Of a stretch of 6,736 nt of DNA, positions 1 to 5,316 are shown in pieces (the stretch's first letter is position 1; each line of letters begins with the position of its first letter). Source of the stretch: Bacteroidales bacterium. GTDB taxonomy: Bacteria > Bacteroidota > Bacteroidia > Bacteroidales > JAADJA01. Location: positions 1 to 6,736 of the forward strand of contig JAIORT010000999.1 in NCBI GenBank assembly GCA_021107975.1, given 5' to 3'. The notes under the pieces were generated by a model. The model did no database searches. It was given only the letters and a program-made list of their open reading frames with translations, and was not told the origin of the DNA. A program made the position numbers and the translations under genes.

Positions 1-12
1 AATTTATAATAA

Positions 13-1440
13 TTGAAAAACATTACTGAAGAAAAGCTAAAAGATCTATTTACAAGCTGGTCAGGCGAAAAGGCTGAGAGTTTTGAGGCTTTATCCGCGT
101 CAGGTTCATACAGGCATTATTACAGGATAAAAGGAAAAACCAGACAAGCGATTGGGGTTTATAACCAAGATAAAAAGGAGAACAGGGCATTCCTGGTTTT
201 TACCGGGCATTTCAGGAAAAACGGATTAAATGTTCCTGATGTTTATGCGAAAAATATAAATGAAGGAATATACCTTTTGCAGGATTTGGGAGATATTACT
301 TTATTCTCTTTATTAACTGAAAATAAACCTAAGGATAGTATCCGTAAGAAAGTCATTAAACTTTATAAGCAATCACTTGAAGAACTAATCAAATTCCAGG
401 TAGTTGCAGGGAAAGACCTTGATTATTCCGTTTGTTATCCGCGCGCTTCTTTCGACAGGCAATCAATGCAATGGGATCTTAATTATTTTAAGTACTATTT
501 TTTGAAACTCACCGGAATACAATTTGACGAACAAAAGCTGGAACATGATTTTCTGACTTTAATGATTTTTTTATCAAAGGCAGAAACAAATTATTTTATG
601 TATCGCGATTTTCAGTCACGGAATATCATGATTTATGAAAGTCAGCCTTATTTAATAGATTACCAGGGCGGAAGGAAAGGACCTTTGCAATATGATATAG
701 CTTCTTTGCTTTTCCAGGCGAAAGCAAACCTGCCGTTTGATGTCAGAGAAAGTTTGCTTGATTATTATATAGAAAAACTCATGGAGGTTATCCCGATAGA
801 CAGAGAAGAATTCATTAAGTATTATTATGGGTTTGTATTAATAAGAACCTTACAGGTGCTTGGCGCTTATGGTTTTCGCGGTTATTACGAGAGAAAGCCT
901 CATTTTATCGAAAGTATAGAATTTGCCTTGAAAAATGTTGAATGGTATTTGGAAAATGTGAAGTTGCCTGTGGATATGCCTGAATTAAATAAATGCCTTA
1001 ATAAGATGGTTGAACATAATAAACAGGAAATGGCTGTGATATCCGGTAAAACATTAACCGTTGAAATAAACAGCTTTTCTTTTAAAGTTGGAATCCCGGA
1101 GGATAAATCAGGGCATGGCGGCGGATTTGTATTTGACTGCAGGGTTTTACCTAATCCGGGAAGATATGAGAAATACATGCAATTCACAGGGTTGGATAAA
1201 CCGGTCATTGATTTTCTGAGTAAAGAATCCGCAGTAGATAAGTTTTTACTGAATGTATTTGAAATAGCAGACCAGTCTGTAGATAATTATATAAAAAGAA
1301 ATTTTGATTATTTGGCGATTAATTTCGGATGTACAGGCGGACAGCACAGGTCGGTTTATTGTGCCGAAAAACTTAAAGCTCACCTTGAAAAAAAATACGA
1401 TATAAATATTGTTTTGAATCACAAAATGATCTCTTATTAA
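13..1440 (+). CDS. AmgK-like sugar kinase domain fused to RapZ C-terminal domain
   Basis: 475-residue two-domain cytoplasmic protein; no signal peptide or membrane segment is visible. Residues about 1-335 have the aminoglycoside-phosphotransferase fold. Visible motifs are a nucleotide-loop-like SGSYRHYYRI (30-39), LLQDLGD (88-94), the catalytic loop YRDFQSRN (197-204; D199 and N204 retained, with Y where AmgK proteins usually have H) and the metal-binding DYQ (216-218). The DLGD, RDxxSRN and D(F/Y)Q set resembles AmgK, the anomeric MurNAc/GlcNAc kinase of peptidoglycan recycling. Residues about 347-475 match the RapZ C-terminal domain: FSFKVGIP (355-362), FDCRVLPNP (374-382), TGLDKPV and the ligand-loop signature CTGGQHRS (440-447). 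In E. coli this domain senses glucosamine-6-phosphate and controls GlmS through small RNAs. The RapZ P-loop domain is absent. The start is a TTG directly after tandem in-frame TAA codons; the first in-frame ATG would remove much of the kinase domain. The domain assignment is firm. Substrate and regulation are inference. Confidence 0.9.
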   Translation: MKNITEEKLKDLFTSWSGEKAESFEALSASGSYRHYYRIKGKTRQAIGVYNQDKKENRAFLVFTGHFRKNGLNVPDVYAKNINEGIYLLQDLGDITLFSLLTENKPKDSIRKKVIKLYKQSLEELIKFQVVAGKDLDYSVCYPRASFDRQSMQWDLNYFKYYFLKLTGIQFDEQKLEHDFLTLMIFLSKAETNYFMYRDFQSRNIMIYESQPYLIDYQGGRKGPLQYDIASLLFQAKANLPFDVRESLLDYYIEKLMEVIPIDREEFIKYYYGFVLIRTLQVLGAYGFRGYYERKPHFIESIEFALKNVEWYLENVKLPVDMPELNKCLNKMVEHNKQEMAVISGKTLTVEINSFSFKVGIPEDKSGHGGGFVFDCRVLPNPGRYEKYMQFTGLDKPVIDFLSKESAVDKFLLNVFEIADQSVDNYIKRNFDYLAINFGCTGGQHRSVYCAEKLKAHLEKKYDINIVLNHKMISY

Positions 1441-1450
1441 ATATTTTTCT

Positions 1451-1458
1451 TAATTTTG
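1451..1458 (+). promoter_or_regulatory. Possible Bacteroidota -7 promoter element for the secreted repeat protein
   Basis: TAATTTTG matches the Bacteroidota -7 consensus TAnnTTTG exactly and lies 57 nt before the ATG at 1516, which would leave a leader of roughly 50 nt. No convincing TTTG -33 partner is visible at the normal spacing, so this is a weak call. The rest of the 75-nt gap is plain AT-rich sequence with no Shine-Dalgarno site. Confidence 0.25.
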
Positions 1459-1515
1459 ATGAGACTATTAAAATAGATATAGTGAAATTATTTATTAATC
1501 TTAAACTTTATTATT

Positions 1516-2922
1516 ATGAAAAATTCATTTACAATTTTGTCAGTGATTCTTTTGGTATTACTCGGATTTACCGGTATAGCTCAAAAGTCAGAACAGATGA
1601 ACTTCAAAGAAAGGTTATCAGCTAAAAAAAGCCAACGAATTGATAAGAACAAAGCAAAAATTTTAAAGGAAGCGATGCTGATTAAAGATTTGTTTTCAAA
1701 GCCAGGCAACAGTGAAGATTATATCTGGTATGAAGCTGCCTGGGATCACACAACCAATACTGAATATTCGTACAACACAACGGGATTTCCAACAGAAGAA
1801 CTTGTAACTGATGCTACATCGGGGGATAACGTAAATAAAACTACCTGGGCATGGGACAACTACGACAACTTAACAGAATTCATAGATTACTTTTGGAATG
1901 GAAATGAATGGGAAATATCCTGGGGTTATAAATACATATATACTTACGATGGTAATGGCAATATTACCGAAGAAATATATCAATCATGGGATGCAGGTAG
2001 TTGGGTTAATTATTGGAAGTACACCTATGAATATGATAATAATGGGTATGTAATTTGTATTATTAGTCAGGATTGGGAAAACGATAGTTGGGTTAATGAT
2101 TGGAAGGATGAATATGATGTTGGAAGTCAGGGTGAATGGTTGGAAGCAATTTATTATAATTGGGAAAATGATGAATGGGTTCCTGATGAAAGATATATTG
2201 ATTTTGTATGGCATAATTGGGACAAATTCCAGCTACAAAGTGCTAAATTGCAGATTTGGGAAGATGAATGGTTAGACGATGAAAGGTATAATGCTACATA
2301 TACAGGTGATGATTATGTAGCAATAATAGAAAAATACGATAATAACACGTGGGTAAATTATGAACGGGAAACATATACACAAACTCCGACGGAACATATA
2401 TATTTATGGGAGGAATATGAAAATAAAGGGTGGGTAAATTCATCCAGAGATTCCGAGTTTTATGATGATCATGGAAGTTTTATCGGATACAGATATGAAT
2501 ACTGGGAAAATGAAGAATGGGTTATTGATTGGGAAATAAGCTACTTGTTTACATATAATGCAAATAATGATATAATAGAAATGATTTATATGAATTGGAA
2601 TTGGGAAACACAAGCATTAGAAAATTCAAATCGTCATATTTACAGTAATTTCCAATCTGATGTTGAAAAAATTAATTCACTTAGCGAGGTGAAGATATTC
2701 CCAAATCCCGTTGAGGAGATATTAAATATAGATATACAAAACCAAAATCTCACAGAGCCTGTTGTTCAAATAATTAATATTACCGGACAGAAGGTTTATG
2801 AGAGTGCTTTGACTGATAAACATACTACTATTGATATAAGCTTTATAGCTAAAGGAATTTATATATTGCGCATACAAACCAGGGATAATAAAATAATGAA
2901 TTATAAAATTCTGAAGGAATAG
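1516..2922 (+). CDS. Secreted tryptophan-rich repeat protein with T9SS sorting domain
   Basis: 468-residue protein of unknown function. It opens with a classic signal peptide: MKN, a hydrophobic stretch, then GIA|Q with likely cleavage after A22. A short Lys-rich, probably helical segment follows (about 28-60). Residues about 125-371 are repeats of 26-32 residues built around W-E-N-(D/E)-x-W-V-(N/P/I). The intervening Tyr/Asp/Gly/Asn strands (for example YTYDGNGNI at 142-150) recall YD/RHS-type beta repeats. Tryptophan makes up 28 of 468 residues. Residues about 391-468 form a type A Por/T9SS C-terminal domain: KIFPNP (393-398), QIINITGQKVY (418-428), KGIYILRI (446-453) and a basic tail ending KILKE. 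The family sorting signal means export through the Sec and type IX systems, then surface anchoring or release. There is one cysteine (C181). The ATG has AT-rich upstream sequence. An intrinsic terminator follows. It could bind carbohydrate or act in adhesion, but nothing in the sequence shows which. Confidence 0.9.
   Translation: MKNSFTILSVILLVLLGFTGIAQKSEQMNFKERLSAKKSQRIDKNKAKILKEAMLIKDLFSKPGNSEDYIWYEAAWDHTTNTEYSYNTTGFPTEELVTDATSGDNVNKTTWAWDNYDNLTEFIDYFWNGNEWEISWGYKYIYTYDGNGNITEEIYQSWDAGSWVNYWKYTYEYDNNGYVICIISQDWENDSWVNDWKDEYDVGSQGEWLEAIYYNWENDEWVPDERYIDFVWHNWDKFQLQSAKLQIWEDEWLDDERYNATYTGDDYVAIIEKYDNNTWVNYERETYTQTPTEHIYLWEEYENKGWVNSSRDSEFYDDHGSFIGYRYEYWENEEWVIDWEISYLFTYNANNDIIEMIYMNWNWETQALENSNRHIYSNFQSDVEKINSLSEVKIFPNPVEEILNIDIQNQNLTEPVVQIINITGQKVYESALTDKHTTIDISFIAKGIYILRIQTRDNKIMNYKILKE
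1894..2628 (+). repeat. Trp-rich protein repeat array, 8-9 units of about 29 residues
   Basis: Unit cores start at residues 127 (WNGNEWEISW), 158 (WDAGSWVNYW), 187 (WENDSWVNDW), 216 (WENDEWVPDE), 248 (WEDEWLDDE), 274 (YDNNTWVNYE), 301 (YENKGWVNSS), 330 (WENEEWVIDW) and a degenerate one at 361 (WNWETQALEN). The spacings are 31, 29, 29, 32, 26, 27, 29 and 31 residues. Units 3 and 4 are the closest pair and still share DNA words such as gattgggaaaacgatag versus aattgggaaaatgatga. This suggests fairly recent unit duplication within the gene. Confidence 0.85.
2686..2919 (+). other. Type IX secretion C-terminal sorting domain (coding segment)
   Basis: The last roughly 78 codons of the secreted repeat protein carry the ordered boxes of the type A Por secretion-system sorting domain. 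These are FPNP with a following hydrophobic strand, an I-x-N-x-x-G-Q-x-V box, and KGIYILRI, closing with a short strand and basic end. In this family the domain directs the folded protein through the outer-membrane type IX translocon and is then cleaved. Confidence 0.88.
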
Positions 2923-2925
2923 GAA

Positions 2926-2939
2926 GTCTTTGGTCTTTC
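2926..2939. repeat. Two degenerate 7-nt tandem units
   Basis: GTCTTTG followed at once by GTCTTTC, just after the TAG stop of the secreted protein gene. The units differ only at the last base. Two copies alone could be chance, but similar 7-nt tandems occur in two other gaps of this window. Confidence 0.5.
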
Positions 2940-2976
2940 ACTAAAAAGTAAAATAATATACTTCGGATGTGTTTTA

Positions 2977-3015
2977 AGAATAGCCCCATAAAATCCGGGG
3001 CTATTCTGTTTTTTT
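2977..3015 (+). terminator. Rho-independent terminator between convergent genes
   Basis: AGAATAGCCCC (2977-2987) pairs perfectly over 11 bp with GGGGCTATTCT (2997-3007) across a 9-nt loop. A G and then a run of seven T (3009-3015) follow. This is a strong terminator for the plus-strand gene ending at 2922. Read from the minus strand the stem is followed only by TAAAAC, so termination of sufT transcripts here would be weaker, although an A-rich lead-in and the same stem are present. The T run ends only 3 nt from the sufT stop. Confidence 0.88.
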
Positions 3016-3018
3016 AAT

Positions 3019-3333
3019 TTATAAAAAACCTAACTCCAGCAAGGCTTCTTCCGACATCATGCTTTTATCCCATGGTGGTTCAAATGTAACCTTCACTTCA
3101 ACTTCATTTAATCCCCGAATATTTCGTACTTTTTCCTTTACCTCTGCCGGAAGGGATTCCGCAACGGGGCAATTAGGTGAGGTTAAAGTCATCAGAATAT
3201 GTGCATTAAAATCATCGTCGATCTTAATTTCGTAAATTAATCCGAGTTCGTAAATGTTCACCGGTATCTCAGTATCAAAAATAGTTTTGATAGTTTCTAT
3301 TATCGCATTGCGGAGTATTTCTTTTTTTGTCAT
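3019..3333 (-). CDS. sufT: SUF-associated MIP18/DUF59 protein, SufT-like
   Basis: 104-residue cytoplasmic protein of the MIP18 (DUF59) family. These proteins act late in iron-sulfur cluster maturation or delivery and are often encoded beside suf genes. It shows the family landmarks in order: FDTEIPVNIYELGLIYEI (19-36; most relatives have DPEIP, here DTEIP), the MTLTSPNCPVAE segment with the single conserved cysteine C55, the V-x-V-x-FEPPWD box (80-89) and the closing MSEEALLELGFL (93-104). The length is normal for the family. Its ATG overlaps the sufE stop in an ATGA arrangement (3330-3333), so the two genes are very probably co-transcribed and translationally coupled. It is the last gene of the operon and ends against the convergent terminator. 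The exact role of SufT in Bacteroidota is less settled than that of SufS or SufE. Confidence 0.93.
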   Translation of the reverse strand: MTKKEILRNAIIETIKTIFDTEIPVNIYELGLIYEIKIDDDFNAHILMTLTSPNCPVAESLPAEVKEKVRNIRGLNEVEVKVTFEPPWDKSMMSEEALLELGFL

Positions 3334-3755
3334 TGCGCCATTTTTGTTTTAAATACAACAGCATACAATTTCATTTGTTTTATCATTGAAGTCAGCCCGT
3401 TGGAACGGGTGGGGGAGAGGTGCTCCTTTAAACCCACCTGATTTATAAAATCCATTTTAGCGTTCAGAATGTTATCAGGAGTTTGGTTTGACAGAATACG
3501 TATCAACAGGTTTATAATTCCTTTAGTTATCACTGCATCGCTATCGGCTTTAAAAATAACTTTTCCGTCTTCCATTTCAGCAGAAAGCCACACTCTCGAC
3601 TGGCAACCCGAAATTAAATATTGATCGGTTCTGTATTTTTTTTCAATCAATGGTAACGATTTCCCCATTTCTATCAGATGGTTGTATTTGTCCATCCAGT
3701 CGTCGAACATGCTGAACTCTTCTGTAATTTCTTTTTCAATTTCCCGTATTGTCAT
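3330..3755 (-). CDS. sufE: SufE family cysteine-desulfurase sulfur acceptor
   Basis: 141-residue SufE protein. It takes the persulfide from the SufS active-site cysteine, raises desulfurase turnover, and passes sulfur to the SufBCD scaffold. The acceptor cysteine is C51 in the loop LISGCQSRVWL (47-57), the most conserved part of the family. Also visible are F16 and D18-W20 of the first helix, the ADSDAVITKGI segment (70-80) and the C-terminal LSPTRSNGLTSMI (113-125). The length is close to E. coli SufE. The ATG at 3755 follows AT-rich sequence without a Shine-Dalgarno site. It overlaps sufT by 4 nt downstream but lies 259 nt after sufS, a wide gap for genes whose products work as a pair. It may therefore have its own promoter, or the gap may hold an inserted repeat element. 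Confidence 0.96.
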   Translation of the reverse strand: MTIREIEKEITEEFSMFDDWMDKYNHLIEMGKSLPLIEKKYRTDQYLISGCQSRVWLSAEMEDGKVIFKADSDAVITKGIINLLIRILSNQTPDNILNAKMDFINQVGLKEHLSPTRSNGLTSMIKQMKLYAVVFKTKMAQ

Positions 3756-3775
3756 AGCTAAATTTTTGTTTTATT

Positions 3776-3809
3776 CTTTTGTGGGATTTTGTGCCTTCGT
3801 GTTTTAGTG
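3776..3809. repeat. Short degenerate tandem ending in GTG (period about 8-10 nt)
   Basis: Read on the plus strand, four units each end in GTG: CTTTTGTG (3776-3783), GGATTTTGTG (3784-3793), CCTTCGTG (3794-3801) and TTTTAGTG (3802-3809). On the minus strand they read as CAC-N-AA-type units leading towards the sufE start. The units are degenerate. The array also supplies one arm of the inverted repeat described separately. Confidence 0.5.
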
Positions 3810-3872
3810 GCATACGTTTTTTTTGCCACAACCCCGAAAACTTTCGGGGCTAAAACACGAAATGCCACTAAA
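3796..3872. repeat. Compound inverted repeat in the sufS-sufE spacer
   Basis: TTCGTGTTTTAG (3796-3807) is a perfect 12-bp inverted copy of CTAAAACACGAA (3850-3861). The overlapping TTTAGTGGCAT (3803-3813) is a perfect 11-bp inverted copy of ATGCCACTAAA (3862-3872). The two left arms share TTTAG, so only one full pairing can form at a time. A further local hairpin pairs GTGGCA (3807-3812) with TGCCAC (3824-3829). A GC-rich hairpin sits at the centre (3832-3849). No reading frame covers the segment. It may be a small REP/MITE-like intergenic element, but neither target-site duplications nor a second copy can be shown here. Confidence 0.65.
3832..3849. repeat. GC-rich hairpin inside the compound inverted repeat
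   Basis: CCCCGAAA and TTTCGGGG are separated by AC, giving an 8-bp perfect stem (7 bp if the loop opens to 4 nt). It is GC-rich compared with the surrounding AT-rich spacer. On the minus strand, the direction of suf transcription, it is followed by TTGTGGCAAAAAAAA. That is an A run and not a T run, so it is not a standard intrinsic terminator. Confidence 0.7.
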
Positions 3873-3974
3873 TTTTGTAACATAATTAAATTCTATACTG
3901 AAACGCATAAACTTTACAAATATCCAAGTAATTAGAGTGCTAATATTGCGAAAGTTATGTGTTTTATATTTTGC

Positions 3975-3992
3975 TCCCGATAGCTATCGGGA
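3975..3992. repeat. Perfect 18-nt palindrome downstream of sufS
   Basis: TCCCGATAGCTATCGGGA is its own reverse complement and lies 22 nt past the sufS stop. No T run follows on either strand, so it is a poor intrinsic terminator. It could protect the sufS mRNA 3' end, bind a dimeric protein, or be a genome-wide intergenic palindrome. From memory, similar CCCGATAGCTATCGGG hairpins are frequent in Bacteroidota intergenic DNA, but this was not checked. Confidence 0.75.
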
Positions 3993-4014
3993 CGTTCAGT
4001 ACCAGTTTAAATTT

Positions 4015-5235
4015 TTATCCAAACATCTCCTGCACTTTTAATATCGCTTGCACAAGCTTATCCACTTCTTCTTTTGTATTATAAAAAGCAAATGAAGCTC
4101 TGATTGTACCCGGAATGTCAAACCTGTCCATCACAGGCTGGGCGCAATGTTGTCCGGTACGTACGGCAATACTTAGTTTATCGATGATGATTCCTGCGTC
4201 GTAAGGATGAATATCTTTGAGAAGAAAAGAAATTACACCGGCTTTTTTCTTTGCTTCTCCATAAATTCGTAAACCTTGTATGCCGGAGAGCATTTCAGTT
4301 GCATGTTTCAAAAGCTCCTTCTCGTATCTAATAATATTTTCTATGCCAATTTTTTTAATATAATTAATTGCAGAACCAAACCCGATGACATCAGCAACAT
4401 TAGGCGTGCCTGTTTCAAATTTGAAAGGCAGTTCATTAAAGGTGGTTTTTTTAAAAGTAACCGTTTTTATCATTTCGCCGCCTGTTTGATAGGGTGGCAT
4501 TTCTTCAAGATATTTTTCCTTACCATAAAGGACACCTACACCCATTGGGCCGTAAAACTTATGGCTTGAAAAACAATAGAAATCACAATCTAATTCCTGA
4601 ACATCAATTTTTTCATGGACAATACCCTGGGCGCCGTCAATCATCACAGGTATATCGTGCTGATGAGCAATGTCGATGATTTCTTTAATGGGATTTACGG
4701 TGCCAAGAGTATTTGAAATATGGCTAACAGAAACGATCTTTGTTTTATCAGTTATCAGGTCTTTGTATTTTTTTAGGATCAGTTCGCCATTATCGTTTAT
4801 TGGAATAACCTTTAGTTTTGCTCCCTTTTCCTCACAGATCATCTGCCACGGAACAATATTGGCATGATGCTCAAGTTCTGAAATGATTACTTCGTCACCA
4901 TGACTCAGGAATTTTTTTCCAAAAGAATTAGCCACTAAGTTGATTGATTCCGTTGTTCCTTTTGTAAAAATTATCTCATGAGTATTACGGGCATTGATAT
5001 ATTTCCTGATATTTTTTCTGGTGTTTTCAAATTCTTCAGTTGCCTGCTGGCTAAGGTAATGAACACCACGATGCACATTGCTGTTTATAGTGGAATAATA
5101 ATTCGTAATGGAATCAATGACTACCTGTGGCTTAAGTGTAGTTGCAGCATTATCAAGATAAACTAATGGCTTGCCGTAAATTTCCTGGTGTAATGCAGGA
5201 AAGTCTTTTCTTATTTTTTTTATATCGAAATTCAA
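4015..5235 (-). CDS. sufS: SufS cysteine desulfurase (PLP-dependent, type II)
   Basis: 406-residue class V aminotransferase-fold enzyme. It removes sulfur from L-cysteine, giving alanine and an enzyme persulfide that SufE collects for Fe-S cluster assembly. Landmarks are YLDNAATT (26-33), NVHRGVHYLSQQAT (53-66), FTKGTTESINLVA (90-102), LEHHANIVPW (121-130) with catalytic H123, D200 and Q203 of the MIDGAQG box, PLP lysine K226 in SSHKFYGPMGVG (223-234), FETGTPNV (273-280) and catalytic C364 in RTGQHCAQP (359-367). The short loop at C364 marks the SufS (group II) type as opposed to IscS/NifS. Length and positions of H123, K226 and C364 coincide with E. coli SufS. This fixes the start at TTG (5233-5235): no in-frame ATG lies between it and the upstream stop at 5260-5262. 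An 81-nt gap separates it from sufD. Confidence 0.97.
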   Translation of the reverse strand: MNFDIKKIRKDFPALHQEIYGKPLVYLDNAATTLKPQVVIDSITNYYSTINSNVHRGVHYLSQQATEEFENTRKNIRKYINARNTHEIIFTKGTTESINLVANSFGKKFLSHGDEVIISELEHHANIVPWQMICEEKGAKLKVIPINDNGELILKKYKDLITDKTKIVSVSHISNTLGTVNPIKEIIDIAHQHDIPVMIDGAQGIVHEKIDVQELDCDFYCFSSHKFYGPMGVGVLYGKEKYLEEMPPYQTGGEMIKTVTFKKTTFNELPFKFETGTPNVADVIGFGSAINYIKKIGIENIIRYEKELLKHATEMLSGIQGLRIYGEAKKKAGVISFLLKDIHPYDAGIIIDKLSIAVRTGQHCAQPVMDRFDIPGTIRASFAFYNTKEEVDKLVQAILKVQEMFG

Positions 5236-5298
5236 AGCCGGTTCTATTATGATGCGAAATTAATATATAAAGTAAATGTACCAAATATTACAATCTTT

Positions 5299-5312
5299 GC
5301 CGACTGCCGACT
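5299..5312. repeat. Perfect 7-nt tandem duplication in the sufD-sufS gap
   Basis: GCCGACT occurs twice without interruption (AGTCGGC twice on the minus strand), 4 nt after the sufD stop. It is GC-rich in an otherwise very AT-rich 81-nt gap (5236-5316). No other structure or convincing promoter was seen in that gap. Confidence 0.6.
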
Positions 5313-5316
5313 TATT

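Noticed and set aside
900..1208. Minus-strand open frame opposite the kinase-RapZ gene
   Set aside because: It lies wholly antisense to a strongly supported gene, has no recognisable domain and no start context.
1441..1515. Hidden small gene or RNA between the kinase-RapZ and secreted-protein genes
   Set aside because: Only 75 nt of AT-rich sequence with no open frame or stable stem; apart from one weak -7 match nothing was seen.
1984..2214. Minus-strand open frame rich in Ile/Pro/Asn opposite the Trp-rich repeats
   Set aside because: Its periodic composition is the mirror of the repeats on the other strand. It is a shadow, not a membrane protein.
3776..3872. CRISPR-like or riboswitch-like array in the sufS-sufE spacer
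   Set aside because: The repeats are inverted and short-period, with no constant repeat plus unique spacers, and no known riboswitch core is recognisable.
3917..3924. Possible minus-strand -7 promoter (GATATTTG) for sufE inside the sufS-sufE spacer
   Set aside because: One mismatch to TAnnTTTG and no TTTG element at normal spacing. In AT-rich DNA such near-matches are common.
3935..3943. GAGTGCTAA, an exact half of the CIRCE heat-shock operator (TTAGCACTC-N9-GAGTGCTAA)
   Set aside because: The partner half TTAGCACTC is absent at the 9-nt spacing on either side, and suf genes are not usual HrcA targets. A lone 9-mer is best treated as chance.
4276..5166. Several plus-strand open frames of 61-97 codons opposite sufS
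   Set aside because: All are antisense to a textbook cysteine desulfurase, with no domains or initiation signals.
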